Counted from the stretch's first letter, positions 10,002 through 18,814 are shown. The stretch is DNA of 64,000 nt from Thermoanaerobacter sp. (GCA_014896455.1 JADBKJ010000021.1:62001-126000), one strand, 5' to 3'. The notes: generated from the letters alone by a model not told the origin. Made by a program: numbers and translations.

Positions 10002-12077
10002 TTAATTTTCCTTAGGCCTAAACTCTACTTCTACAGTTTCACCTTTTTTCAAAATCGTGCCTTCTTTCGGACTTTGATTCACAGCAAAACCACTGCCTTT
10101 TATTTTTATTTTAAGCCCTAAAGAATTTAGAATTTCTGTGGCTTCTTTTACACTCTTACCAGTTAAATCAGGAACTACTACTTCTTGTATTTTTTCAGCA
10201 TTTAAGTACAAAATAACTTGTGTGTTTTCTTCTACAATTGCTCCTGGTTTAGGCATTTGGTCAAAAACAGTATCTCCATTTCCTTCTATTATAAAATTAA
10301 GCCTATTCGACAAAATAATGTTTTCTGCTTCATAAAGTTTCATATTCCTCACATCCGGTACCACAACCGACGCGGGTTTTTCTATTCCTCTTGGCTGTAC
10401 TTCCAAATATCTTAAGATATCTTCTAAAATGCTCTTTACTACAGGTGCAGCCAATTGGCTTCCAAAATGGGTTTCTGGATTATTAGGCTCATCTATTACC
10501 ACCAACACAATAACTTTTGGATCCTCCGCTGGTGCAAAACCTATAAAAGATGCCACATATTTGCCTGGCATATATTTTTCTGTAGTACCAGTCTTTCCAG
10601 CTACATCAAATCCTTCAATATATCCTGCTTTGCCTGTTCCCTCTGACACTACACTTTTTAGTATTTCTCTCATTGTAGAAGAGGCCTGTTCAGAAATGAC
10701 CTGCCTCACTACTTTTGGTTTAAATTCCTTCACTACTTTTCCATTTGAGTCTATAATTGATTTCACAATTATAGGTTGCATCAATTTTCCTCCATTGGCT
10801 ATTGCAGAGACAGCGGTAATCATCTGAAGAGGCGTCACAGCAATACCTTGCCCAAAAGAATTAGTGGCTAACTCAACAGGCCCAACACTACTTTCTGCCA
10901 ATACAAGGCCTGGAGCTTCACCAGGAAGAAGCATTCCTGTCCTTTGTCCAAATCCAAAAGCATGTATGTATTTATAGAGTTTTTCTACTCCTAGCCTTTG
11001 CCCTAACGTCACAAAGACTGCGTTGCAGGAATTTTGAACACCTTTAACAAAATTTTCACTGCCATGGGTAGCCCAGCAATTTATTCTATGTCCAGAAACT
11101 ATAGTATAGCCCGGGCAATAAAACTGTTCACTAAGACCTACAAGTTTTTCTTCTAGAACTGCAGAAGCAGTAATTGTCTTAAAAACAGAACCAGGTTCAT
11201 AAGAATCAGAAATAGCTTTATTTCGCCAAGCTTTATACCATTCCTCCTGCGGTCCTTCAAAAGGATTATTAGGATTAAAATTTGGTCTATTAGCCAAAGC
11301 CAATATTTCCCCTGTTTTGGGGTCCATAACAATGGCTACTGCTCCTTTTGAAGGCTTAGAATGAACCATCGCTTGGTTAAGAGCCTTTTCTGAAAATTGC
11401 TGAATAGTTTCATCTATTGTAAGCACTACGTTATAACCTGGAAGAGGTTCAAAATACTCATCCTCTCCCAAATCCATCTTTCTACCTATAGCATCCATTG
11501 GAGTAGAAATTCTTCCCGGAACACCTCTTAAAAAGTTGTCAAATGCCAATTCAATACCATCTAAACCCTGGTTGTCAATTCCAGTAAAGCCCAAGACATG
11601 AGATGCAAGAGTATTATTTGGATAAAATCTTTTCATGTCCTCAGAAATTATTATTCCATCTATATTAAGCTTTCTTATCTCTGCTGCCTTTTCGTCATCA
11701 ACTTGTTTAGCAATTAACACTTCTTGTAAATTTTTATTAGAAATCTTTTGAAGAACTTTTTCTTTATCTAAATTTAATATTTGGGCTAAAGCTTCAGCTA
11801 CTGCTTCTCTTTGAGAATTAGGTATTTCTTTGGGGATAACACTTATTTTATTAACACTTATATTTTCTGCTAATACTTTACCATTTCTATCAAATATATT
11901 TCCCCTTTTGCCGCTAACAGATACGTCTAAAGTCCATTGAGGCAGTGCTATCTTTTGATATTCTTCACTTTTTACAACCTGTATCCAAAAAAGTCTAAGT
12001 ATAAGTCCAAGAACTACTATAGAAGATAAAAAAAGTAAAAAAAGAATTCTTCTCTTTACAGATATGGTTGGATATAT
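10002..12077 (-). CDS. spoVD: Penicillin-binding protein, SpoVD/FtsI type, with two PASTA domains
   Basis: This is a class B PBP transpeptidase that works with the neighbouring SEDS protein at the septum or spore cortex. Read from 12077 it has 691 codons: a basic N-terminus and membrane helix (ILFLLFLSSIVVLGL), a dimerisation domain with RGNIFDRNGKVLA, the transpeptidase with SVFK (active serine in EPGSVFKTITAS), SCN in QNSCNAVF and KTG in VAGKTGTTEKY, then two C-terminal PASTA domains (VVVPDVRNM and VVVPDLTGK). No ATG, GTG or TTG precedes the conserved domains. The only well-placed initiator is AUA at 12077, 7 bases after a GGGGGG ribosome site and just after an in-frame UAA. Starting at the first standard codons would remove the membrane anchor and half the dimerisation domain. 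A sequencing error or an ATG-to-ATA change is the alternative. Confidence 0.88.
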   Translation of the reverse strand: MYPTISVKRRILFLLFLSSIVVLGLILRLFWIQVVKSEEYQKIALPQWTLDVSVSGKRGNIFDRNGKVLAENISVNKISVIPKEIPNSQREAVAEALAQILNLDKEKVLQKISNKNLQEVLIAKQVDDEKAAEIRKLNIDGIIISEDMKRFYPNNTLASHVLGFTGIDNQGLDGIELAFDNFLRGVPGRISTPMDAIGRKMDLGEDEYFEPLPGYNVVLTIDETIQQFSEKALNQAMVHSKPSKGAVAIVMDPKTGEILALANRPNFNPNNPFEGPQEEWYKAWRNKAISDSYEPGSVFKTITASAVLEEKLVGLSEQFYCPGYTIVSGHRINCWATHGSENFVKGVQNSCNAVFVTLGQRLGVEKLYKYIHAFGFGQRTGMLLPGEAPGLVLAESSVGPVELATNSFGQGIAVTPLQMITAVSAIANGGKLMQPIIVKSIIDSNGKVVKEFKPKVVRQVISEQASSTMREILKSVVSEGTGKAGYIEGFDVAGKTGTTEKYMPGKYVASFIGFAPAEDPKVIVLVVIDEPNNPETHFGSQLAAPVVKSILEDILRYLEVQPRGIEKPASVVVPDVRNMKLYEAENIILSNRLNFIIEGNGDTVFDQMPKPGAIVEENTQVILYLNAEKIQEVVVPDLTGKSVKEATEILNSLGLKIKIKGSGFAVNQSPKEGTILKKGETVEVEFRPKEN

Positions 12078-12089
12078 TTATTATCCCCC

Positions 12090-12533
12090 CTATCTATTCA
12101 ACACCCCCAATATCCTCATAAAAAAGTTACTTCTATCTTGTGATTTCTCTTCACTTTTTTTCTCTTCAGCTACTTTAGGCTTTTCTCCCACATTTATATA
12201 GACTATTTGATTTTCTTCTGGCAATTGCATTCCTAATTTTTCTTTTGCAATCTTTTCAATTCGAGCAGGATTGCTTAAAGAAGCAATTTGGGCTTTTAAT
12301 TGGTGATTTAAATTTTCTGTATATTGTACTTGTTTTTCCATTTTATCTAAAGCAATTGACCTTTGATAAATTACAGTATACCTGTAAAGTATTAAAATGC
12401 TTAGAGAACTTATAAAAACTACCAAAAGTAAATTCTTTAATTTCCTGTGTTTTTTAGTTTTTCTTACTTGCTCTTTATTCTCTGAGGTATATGGGGGATA
12501 CTCGTAATTATATTCTCTTTGTGCTACTATCAA
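12090..12533 (-). CDS. ftsL: Cell division protein FtsL-like (septum formation)
   Basis: This small bitopic divisome protein has 147 aa with a polar N-terminus rich in Tyr/Lys, one membrane helix (LLLVVFISSLSILILYRY, about residues 33-50) and a coiled coil with LNHQLKAQIASL. It ends in a charged, low-complexity tail. FtsL proteins diverge strongly, so the call rests on topology plus its place between rsmH and spoVD. The start is TTG at 12533, with GGAGGT 8 bases upstream; no ATG fits. It ends 12 bases before the proposed AUA start of spoVD, so the GGGGGG site overlaps its stop codon. Confidence 0.85.
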   Translation of the reverse strand: MIVAQREYNYEYPPYTSENKEQVRKTKKHRKLKNLLLVVFISSLSILILYRYTVIYQRSIALDKMEKQVQYTENLNHQLKAQIASLSNPARIEKIAKEKLGMQLPEENQIVYINVGEKPKVAEEKKSEEKSQDRSNFFMRILGVLNR

Positions 12534-12561
12534 TTTATTCTACCTCCATTTCTTTTAGAAC

Positions 12562-13488
12562 TTACAGTTTTTCTGCAACTCTAAGTTTTGCACTGCGGGA
12601 CCTGGAATTTGTCTTTATTTCCTCTTTGGAAGGTAGTACCGGTTTTTTTGTTATAATTCTCACTACTGGTTTTTTGCCACAAGTACAGGGCATATTATGT
12701 GGACAAGTGCAGGGATTTTCTAATTTTTTAAAAGTATTCTTCACAATTCTATCTTCCAAAGAGTGAAATGTGATTATCGCAATGCGCCCTTTCCCCCGTA
12801 ATACCTCTACCATATCCTCAATCGACTTATCTAAATCTTTAAGTTCTTGATTGACTTCTATTCGTATGGCTTGAAATGTTCTTTTTGCTGGATGTGGTCC
12901 TTCCCTCCTGGCAGAAGCGGGAATAGCATTTTTTATAATCTCTACTAGTTGAAAAGTAGTTTTTATTTCTCCTTTTTCTCTTTCTTTTGCAATAAATTTA
13001 GCAATACGCGATGCCCATTTCTCTTCTCCATATTCTCTTATCACTCTTTCTAATTCTTGCTGTGAATACCTGTTCACCACATCATAGGCAGACAAAGGTG
13101 AACTTTTGTCCATTCTCATATCCAGCGGGGCATTTTTCATATAAGAAAAGCCGCGTTCAACTTCTTCTAATTGATAAGAAGATACCCCCAAATCCAAAAG
13201 GATGCCATCAACCTTGTCAATATCCAAACTTTTAAGTATCCCTTTTATATTTTTAAAATTATCATTTATGTACTCTACATTTTTGTAATTTTTAAGCCTT
13301 TCTTTGCTAGCTTTTATCGCATCCAAATCTCTATCTATCGCAATTAACTTTCCGGTGGTAAGCCTTTTTAATATTTCTTCAGAATGACCTCCACCACCTA
13401 AAGTACCATCTACATATATTCCCTCTGGTTTTATATTTAAATATTCAATTGTCTCCTTAAGCAAAACACTTTTATGGCTATATTCCAT
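12562..13488 (-). CDS. rsmH: 16S rRNA (cytosine(1402)-N4)-methyltransferase RsmH
   Basis: RsmH (MraW) uses SAM to methylate N4 of C1402 in 16S rRNA. The 308-aa product has the SAM-binding [18 protein letters not shown] motif, [11 protein letters not shown], the lid region with [20 protein letters not shown], and [17 protein letters not shown] near the C-terminus. It is the second gene of the dcw operon, 12 bases after mraZ and 28 bases before ftsL. Length and motifs are typical. Confidence 0.96.
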   Translation of the reverse strand: MEYSHKSVLLKETIEYLNIKPEGIYVDGTLGGGGHSEEILKRLTTGKLIAIDRDLDAIKASKERLKNYKNVEYINDNFKNIKGILKSLDIDKVDGILLDLGVSSYQLEEVERGFSYMKNAPLDMRMDKSSPLSAYDVVNRYSQQELERVIREYGEEKWASRIAKFIAKEREKGEIKTTFQLVEIIKNAIPASARREGPHPAKRTFQAIRIEVNQELKDLDKSIEDMVEVLRGKGRIAIITFHSLEDRIVKNTFKKLENPCTCPHNMPCTCGKKPVVRIITKKPVLPSKEEIKTNSRSRSAKLRVAEKL

Positions 13489-13500
13489 TTTTTATCACAC

Positions 13501-13932
13501 CTATATATTTAAGTCGTCAAGATGCTCAGCAATCTCTTCAAAAGAAACATCTGTATTATTAGAATATTCTTCCCAAACCTCTTTACTCCAAATCTCAACT
13601 CTTGTAGAAACTCCAATAAATATAACATCTTTTTCTATTTTGGCATGCTCTCTTAAATTAGCAGGTATAAGTATTCTTCCCTGTTTATCAATTTCACATT
13701 CCACAGCTCCAGCTAAGAAGAATCTCGTAAATGCTCTTGCGTCTTTTTTGGTAAGTGGCAAGGTTTTAAGCTTGGCCTCAATATTTTTCCACTCATCCAG
13801 TGAATATACAAATAAGCAATTGTCCAATCCTTTAGTCAATACAAACCTATCCCTCAGTTCTTCTCTGAATTTAGCGGGGATTATGACTCTTCCTTTTGAA
13901 TCAATTGTGTGTTCGTATTGACCCATCAACAT
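13501..13932 (-). CDS. mraZ: Transcriptional regulator MraZ
   Basis: MraZ is a ring-forming DNA-binding protein with two SpoVT/AbrB-like halves. It binds repeated boxes in its own promoter and represses the dcw cluster in the bacteria studied. The 143-aa product shows both signature halves: [20 protein letters not shown] and [19 protein letters not shown] start at the ATG at 13932 ([11 protein letters not shown]), which matches the usual MFMGEYQHTID beginning. A TTG at 13944 and a GTG at 13941 lie closer to an AAGGGA site and cannot be excluded. It heads the cluster, directly below the GTGG-box array at 13951-13987. Confidence 0.94.
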   Translation of the reverse strand: MLMGQYEHTIDSKGRVIIPAKFREELRDRFVLTKGLDNCLFVYSLDEWKNIEAKLKTLPLTKKDARAFTRFFLAGAVECEIDKQGRILIPANLREHAKIEKDVIFIGVSTRVEIWSKEVWEEYSNNTDVSFEEIAEHLDDLNI

Positions 13933-13950
13933 ACAAAACACCAAACTTTC

Positions 13951-13987
13951 CCTTCACATTCTCCCACTTACCACCACATTGCACCAC
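13951..13987 (-). promoter_or_regulatory. Candidate MraZ operator: four phased GTGG/GTGA boxes
   Basis: Just upstream of mraZ, minus-strand GTGG occurs at 13984-13987, 13974-13977 and 13964-13967, followed by GTGA at 13954-13957. The period is exactly 10 bp, one helical turn. MraZ is known to bind short direct repeats with about one-turn spacing ahead of its own gene, so this array is the obvious candidate operator. AT-rich -10-like sequences (TATATA, CATATT) lie 10-30 bp upstream, so bound protein would cover the transcription start. Assignment to MraZ is inferred from position and periodicity. Confidence 0.7.
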
Positions 13988-14068
13988 TTAATATGTTATT
14001 CTATATAAATTTAAAAAATCCTGCTAAATTTTTATAAAAAAATAAAAAAACAGGCTTTGCGCCTGATT

Positions 14069-14330
14069 CAGACTGTAGACAAACTTTCGTAAAGGAGATA
14101 TTTTGCATAAGGAGCGACTTGTGACAAAGTGGCAACAAAACTTAGCGAGACCAAGGGTGGAGGCAGGGCCGTAGCCACGGATGGCGGAGGCGGGCACTAA
14201 GACAGGGATGTCGAATGTGCCCGGTACCCTGCCGGAACCCGAAGGTCGAGCTTAGTTTTGTCGCTTTGGAACATCGGAGCGACATGCAAAATATCTCCTT
14301 TGAATATTTTTTAACTTTGTCAACAAACTG
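14069..14330 (-). mobile_element. Terminator-associated mini-element, copy A (262 bp)
   Basis: This non-coding, GC-richer element has imperfect terminal inverted repeats. In element orientation (minus here) it begins CAGTTTGTTGACAAAGTT and ends GACAAACTTTCG-like sequence closing in CAGTCTG. The inner 17-bp core AAAGGAGATATTTTGCA is inverted at the other end, and much of the interior is also self-complementary. It is flanked by perfect 21-bp direct repeats at 14048-14068 and 14331-14351. Each is a CAGGC/GCCTG hairpin, the terminator of the M16 peptidase gene whose stop codon begins 2 bases away. The insertion has separated the gene-proximal hairpin from its T-run, which stays with the distal copy. 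No reading frame of interest is present. Confidence 0.9.
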
Positions 14331-14352
14331 AAACAGGCTTTGCGCCTGATTT

Positions 14353-15630
14353 TTATTTTTTAATAGGATTCACAACGGAAAGCACACTATTCTCTTCTCT
14401 CAGATGATTTTGAAATCTTTCTCTAACATCTTCAAAGCTTATACTATAAAGCAGATCTAAATAATCCAGTAAATTTATTTCCTTCATATAAAAGTTTATA
14501 AAACTGTAAGCTATACTATCGACCGAATTAAATGTTCTTAAAAATTTTCCTATGTATTTTTTCTTTATTCTTTCAAAATCTTCTTCCTTTAAAAATTGTA
14601 GATTATTTATTGCATTTAAAATGATATCTCTCACTTTAAAAGGGTCTTTAGATTGACCTCCTATTATAGAATAACCGTAATCTATCTCTCCACCGTAATC
14701 AAAGCTAAAAGTGCTGTCAATAAACCCTTCATTGTAAAGCCTCTCATACAAGTCAGAACTTCTGCCTAATGCCATTTCTAAACCTATTTGTATCTCTAAA
14801 TTTTTCTTTAATAATTTCTTTCCCCCAAAACCCACATCTGTATCTTTAAAACCTAGATTAAAAAGAGGAATAGATACTTGCATATCTTGTACAACTTCTT
14901 TTTTATAAACGCTTGAAGGCTCTTTAGGATATATCCTTTCTATTTCTCCCTGTTTTTTATCCTGTCTCACATTTTCTTTTATAACGTCAAGAGTTTTATC
15001 TATATCAATATCCCCTACAACAAACAATACCATATTTTCAGGATGATAAAATGTGTAATAACATTTATATAAGATTTCTTTATTTATTTGCGAAATTGAT
15101 TCAATCGTACCAGCTATGTCTTTTCTAACTGGATGTACATGATAAAGAGCCTCTAATGCGTTAAAATAAACTCTCCAATTGGGGTCATCTTGATACATCC
15201 TTATTTCTTGAGCTATTATTCCCTTTTCTTTCTCCACATTTTCGTCTGTAAAATAAGGATTTTGTACAAACTTCACTAAAAGTTTTAGATTTTCATAGAA
15301 GTTTTCAGTACTCGCAAATAAATAAGCAGTTGTAGTAAAATTTGTATAAGCGTTAGCTGAAGCCCCTAATTTTGAAAACTGCTCAAAAATGCTGCCTTCC
15401 TTCTCTTCGAACATTTTGTGCTCCAAAAAATGCGCAACCCCATCAGGTACCTCCGTTACGTCAATATCCCCTGGAGCGATAAACTTACTGTCATTAGAAC
15501 CAAAATGGGTAGCAAATATTGCAAACTGCTTTGTATAACCTCTTTTCGGCATTATATACACTTTCAGGCCATTATCCAATTCTTGTAAAAGTATTTTTTC
15601 ATCTATTCTCTCATTGTACAACTTCTGCAT
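14353..15630 (-). CDS. M16 family zinc metallopeptidase, YmfH-like (active-site subunit)
   Basis: This 425-aa protein has the inverted zinc-binding motif HFLEH (in GVAHFLEHKMFE) with the distal glutamate in KGIIAQEIRMYQDDP, so it should be catalytically competent. The C-terminal half carries the second M16 domain with the GRSSDLYERLYNEG segment. It pairs with the next gene upstream, an M16 protein lacking the motif, as in ymfF-ymfH of Bacillus; such pairs form a clam-shell oligopeptidase. I used the ATG at 15630, 7 bases after GGGAGG; an ATG at 15636 would be too close to that site. The physiological substrate is unknown. Confidence 0.88.
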   Translation of the reverse strand: MQKLYNERIDEKILLQELDNGLKVYIMPKRGYTKQFAIFATHFGSNDSKFIAPGDIDVTEVPDGVAHFLEHKMFEEKEGSIFEQFSKLGASANAYTNFTTTAYLFASTENFYENLKLLVKFVQNPYFTDENVEKEKGIIAQEIRMYQDDPNWRVYFNALEALYHVHPVRKDIAGTIESISQINKEILYKCYYTFYHPENMVLFVVGDIDIDKTLDVIKENVRQDKKQGEIERIYPKEPSSVYKKEVVQDMQVSIPLFNLGFKDTDVGFGGKKLLKKNLEIQIGLEMALGRSSDLYERLYNEGFIDSTFSFDYGGEIDYGYSIIGGQSKDPFKVRDIILNAINNLQFLKEEDFERIKKKYIGKFLRTFNSVDSIAYSFINFYMKEINLLDYLDLLYSISFEDVRERFQNHLREENSVLSVVNPIKK

Positions 15631-15632
15631 AA

Positions 15633-16898
15633 TCATTCCTCCCTTTTGCCGGTCATAAAATACACAGTATCTAATTTAACCTTTTTAGCAACTTCCACTA
15701 CGTCCTCTTTTGTCACCTTTTCTACTTTTTTAATAAATTCTTCTATATTTAAATCTGCTCCTGCAATTTTTTGTGACAAATAGTAGTCAGATTTAGAAGT
15801 AGCATTGTCCTTCATTGCATTCAAAGAGGTCTTTAAGGCTTTTATTGTGGAATCTAATTCGTAATCTGAGATATTACCTTCTTCAATTTCTTTTAACTGT
15901 TTAAGTATTATATCAAGAGCTTTGTTGTAATTTTCTATCTCTATGCCGCAACTTACCACCATTAAACCTTTAAATCTCTCAAGCCTTGAATAAGCATAAT
16001 AAGCAAGGCTTGCCTTTTCCCTCACATTCATAAAAAGTTTAGAAAAAGGTCCTCCTCCTAATATACCACTGTATACTAAAAGAGGAAAATATTCCTTACT
16101 GTTAGCAGGCACATTAGTTCTAAAGCCAAGAGTAAGCTTCCCCTGTGTTACTTCTAAATTTTCCGTAACATATTTTATTTCCCTTACTTCTTTATGTACA
16201 TTTGGAGAAGGAATATTTAATATTTGTTCTCGTTTAAAAGAAAAATATTTTGCAAAAACCTCTTCTACATATTTAGGCTCTACGTCTCCTACAACGTATA
16301 TATCTATTGGCAAAGTATTAATACAATTTTGATAATAATGGTAAAGATTGACTTCATCAATAAAGTTTAAATCCTCACTTCTGCCCAATTCAAAAATAGC
16401 AAAAGGTTCTCCTTTGCACATTTCTTCATAGCAACGGTCTACTGCATATCTGGTTTTATCGTTTATTCTTGAATCTATCAAATTTTTGTGAATCTCCTTT
16501 TCCTGAAGTACATACTCCTTATTGAAGGCATTTCCTTCTGTAAAGGGGTTAAAAATTAAATCTTTTAGAAATTTTACTCCCCTTTCTAAAATATTCTCTT
16601 GTATATACTCTTCTTGAGGTAATTCCAATCTATATTGTTGAAGGTGCCTTTCTCCTTTTTTATACACAGAAACAGCCATAGTAGTGCCGTATAAGTTTTC
16701 TAAAAACTTCACCATTTCTTTATAGGTTTTAATACTAGAAGTACCCCTTTTTAAAACAGCAGGCAGCAAAGCGTATTTTGTAGCCTCTTTTCCTAATTGA
16801 TTGTGGATATAAAGATTAATTGTCACTGTTTTAAATTTGTCTGTAGTATCTATGTACAAATTTATTCCGTTGTTTAATTGTTTCTCAATTAATTCCAT
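15633..16898 (-). CDS. M16 family peptidase-like protein, YmfF-like (non-catalytic partner)
   Basis: This is a 421-aa M16-fold protein. The region that should contain HxxEH reads LPAVLKRGTSSIKTYKEMVK, with no zinc ligands, so it is probably the non-catalytic half of a heterodimeric peptidase formed with the downstream gene. The C-terminal half keeps the family segment LGGGPFSKLFMNVREKASLAYYAYS. Its stop lies 3 bases before the partner's ATG and its last codons form the partner's GGGAGG ribosome site. A TTGACT-17-TATAAT promoter lies upstream at 16937-16965. Confidence 0.87.
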   Translation of the reverse strand: MELIEKQLNNGINLYIDTTDKFKTVTINLYIHNQLGKEATKYALLPAVLKRGTSSIKTYKEMVKFLENLYGTTMAVSVYKKGERHLQQYRLELPQEEYIQENILERGVKFLKDLIFNPFTEGNAFNKEYVLQEKEIHKNLIDSRINDKTRYAVDRCYEEMCKGEPFAIFELGRSEDLNFIDEVNLYHYYQNCINTLPIDIYVVGDVEPKYVEEVFAKYFSFKREQILNIPSPNVHKEVREIKYVTENLEVTQGKLTLGFRTNVPANSKEYFPLLVYSGILGGGPFSKLFMNVREKASLAYYAYSRLERFKGLMVVSCGIEIENYNKALDIILKQLKEIEEGNISDYELDSTIKALKTSLNAMKDNATSKSDYYLSQKIAGADLNIEEFIKKVEKVTKEDVVEVAKKVKLDTVYFMTGKREE

Positions 16899-16936
16899 GG
16901 AATCAACTCCTTCTAAAATAATCCAATTATTTTTTG

Positions 16937-16965
16937 ATTATATGATAATTGTATCACAAAGTCAA
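16937..16965 (-). promoter_or_regulatory. Sigma-A-type promoter for the M16 peptidase pair
   Basis: On the minus strand TTGACT (16960-16965) and TATAAT (16937-16942) are separated by exactly 17 bp, about 40 bp upstream of the first M16 gene. This is a near-consensus vegetative promoter. Confidence 0.75.
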
Positions 16966-16972
16966 TAATACA

Positions 16973-16999
16973 TAAACCCGGGGAAAAACCCCAGGTTTT
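16973..16999 (-). terminator. Intrinsic terminator of the YhcN/YlaJ-type lipoprotein gene
   Basis: Immediately after the lipoprotein stop codon the minus strand forms AACCTGGGG / CCCCGGGTT with a TTTTT loop, followed by a short T-containing tail. Confidence 0.75.
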
Positions 17000-17551
17000 T
17001 TACATGCCAGGCGTTATGCGCTTAATAATTTCTGATATCTGTTTTGCAAATTCAGAAACTGGTCTTCCCTCTGAAATACCCTTAGCAATATTATCTATTC
17101 TCTTGTACAAATCTGGGTCAGCAGTTATATAAACTCTTTTTATAGACTTATCTGTGTCTTTTACTGTTTTTTCTATTTTCTTTTTCACATCAGTTTCATG
17201 AGCGCCTTGTACCCTTGCCTTCATATCCACACCTACAATAGCATTTGTCCCTGAAATTACCACTGTAGCCTTGTTTACTTCTGGTATTTTGGCAACATTT
17301 GAAGCTATCTTAGAAGCCCTTACACTCTCAGGTGTCGGTTTTCTTACAGCAGTTGGAGCAGGTGTAGGTGTTGTCGGTGCAGGTGTAGTATATCCTGGGG
17401 CTGTCTTAGAAGGCGCAGGAGTAGTCCTTGTAGGGGCTGGTGTATAACGTGCAGGAGTAGGCTTTTTAGTCGCAGTTTTGCATCCTGCCATTGAAACCAT
17501 TATCATTATCCCAATAAGCATTATTGTAATTATACTTTTTATTTTTTTCAA
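17000..17551 (-). CDS. YhcN/YlaJ family sporulation lipoprotein
   Basis: This 183-aa lipoprotein has a basic start (LKKIKSII), a hydrophobic signal and a lipobox ending VSMAGC, so the mature protein starts at that Cys. A proline/threonine-rich linker (repeats of TPAPT) follows, then the YhcN/YlaJ domain with VNKATVVISGTNAIVGVDM and the C-terminal VYITADPDLYKRIDNIAKGI. Members occur in forespores or spore membranes of Bacillus and Clostridia. The start is TTG at 17551, with AGGAGG 8 bases upstream; the ATG at 17584 lies before the ribosome site. It is transcribed divergently from ychF. Its exact role is unknown. Confidence 0.85.
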   Translation of the reverse strand: MKKIKSIITIMLIGIMIMVSMAGCKTATKKPTPARYTPAPTRTTPAPSKTAPGYTTPAPTTPTPAPTAVRKPTPESVRASKIASNVAKIPEVNKATVVISGTNAIVGVDMKARVQGAHETDVKKKIEKTVKDTDKSIKRVYITADPDLYKRIDNIAKGISEGRPVSEFAKQISEIIKRITPGM

Positions 17552-17633
17552 AGCTATGCACCTCCTCAAAATATATTTTTGCACTTTTATTAAAAAGTAT
17601 TATGCTAAATTATGGAATTTTTACGAAAAACAT

Positions 17634-17662
17634 TTGAAAAAATTTTGTGAGTAATATATAAT
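17634..17662 (+). promoter_or_regulatory. Sigma-A-type promoter of ychF
   Basis: TTGAAA (17634-17639) and TATAAT (17657-17662) are spaced by 17 bp, 31 bp upstream of the ychF start codon. Confidence 0.75.
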
Positions 17663-17693
17663 GCATATGTAAAACTATTGGAGGGAAGATGAA

Positions 17694-18785
17694 ATGGAAA
17701 TAGGAATTGTTGGACTACCTAACGTCGGTAAAAGCACTTTGTTTAACGCAATTACAAAAGCAGGTGCAGAATGTGCAAATTACCCCTTTTGCACTATTGA
17801 GCCAAATGTCGGAATTGTATCTGTGCCTGATGAAAGGTTAGATTTTTTGTCAAAAATTGAAAATCCCCAAAAAATCATACCTGCAACTATAAAATTTGTT
17901 GACATAGCAGGGCTGACAAAAGGTGCAAGCAAAGGTGAGGGTTTAGGAAATAAATTTCTTTCTCATATTAGGGAAGTTGATGCTATATTAAACGTGGTAA
18001 GATGCTTTGAAGATAGCAACATTGTCCATGTAGAAGGAAGTATTGATCCCATAAGAGATGTTGAAATAATAACTTTAGAGCTTATACTTGCTGACATGGA
18101 AGTTATTGAAAGGCGTCTTCAAAAAACATCAAAACTTGCGCGAAATGATAAAAAAGCAGCCTTTGAAGTGGAAGTACTTGAAAAAATAAAAAAAGGATTA
18201 GATGAAGGAAAGCCTGTAAGGGCTCTTCAATTTACTGAAGAAGAAAAAAGTTTTGTAAGTCAACTTATGTTGCTTACCTATAAACCTGTTATGTATGTTG
18301 CAAATATATCAGAAGAAGATTTAATTTCCGGAGAAGACAATCAATATGTTAAGCAACTAAAAGAATATGCTGAAAAAGAAAATTCTCAAGTTTTGGTTAT
18401 AAGCGCAAAAATTGAAGAAGAATTAGCTTCTTTAAGTGATGAAGAAATAGATGAGCTTTTGAGAGAATACGGCCTTGCCGAACCTGGCCTTAACAACATA
18501 ATAAGGCATGGTTACTCTCTCCTTGGACTTATAACCTTTTTCACCGCGGGACCAAAAGAAGTTCACGCTTGGACAATAAAAAAAGGCACAAAAGCACCTC
18601 AAGCAGCAGGAAAAATTCATTCAGATTTTGAAAAAGGATTTATAAGGGCAGAAGTGATCTCGTATGAAGATTTGGTAAAAGCTGGTTCACAGGCAGCAGC
18701 AAGAGAAATGGGACTTATGAGACTGGAAGGAAAAGATTATGTGATGCAGGAGGGGGATGTTGTAGTCTTCAGATTTAACGTATAA
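17694..18785 (+). CDS. ychF: Redox-regulated ATPase YchF (Obg-like)
   Basis: YchF/OLA1 proteins are ribosome-associated P-loop NTPases that prefer ATP. The 363-aa product has G1 GLPNVGKSTLFNAI, switch region DIAGLTKGASKGEGLGNKFL, a variant G4 (YVANISEED) typical of the ATP-specific subfamily, and a C-terminal TGS domain (about residues 280-363) with WTIKKGTKAPQAAGKIHSDF. The ribosome site GGAGGG lies 8-9 bases before the ATG. It is one of few plus-strand genes here and shares a bidirectional terminator with the convergent small gene at 18815. Confidence 0.96.
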   Translation: MEIGIVGLPNVGKSTLFNAITKAGAECANYPFCTIEPNVGIVSVPDERLDFLSKIENPQKIIPATIKFVDIAGLTKGASKGEGLGNKFLSHIREVDAILNVVRCFEDSNIVHVEGSIDPIRDVEIITLELILADMEVIERRLQKTSKLARNDKKAAFEVEVLEKIKKGLDEGKPVRALQFTEEEKSFVSQLMLLTYKPVMYVANISEEDLISGEDNQYVKQLKEYAEKENSQVLVISAKIEEELASLSDEEIDELLREYGLAEPGLNNIIRHGYSLLGLITFFTAGPKEVHAWTIKKGTKAPQAAGKIHSDFEKGFIRAEVISYEDLVKAGSQAAAREMGLMRLEGKDYVMQEGDVVVFRFNV

Positions 18786-18810
18786 AAATCGCCTTTTATG
18801 GCGATTTTTA
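18784..18810. terminator. Bidirectional intrinsic terminator between ychF and the SHOCT-like gene
   Basis: AAAAATCGCC / GGCGATTTTT with a short TTTTAT loop begins at the ychF stop and ends just before the stop of the convergent gene. A-run and T-run flanks let it act in both directions. Confidence 0.85.
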
Positions 18811-18814
18811 TACG

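Noticed and set aside
14069-14330. Mini-element as a CRISPR repeat, IS element or group II intron
   Set aside because: There is no array of regular spacers, no transposase or reverse transcriptase, and no recognisable intron domain V; direct flanking repeats are also not made by group II introns.
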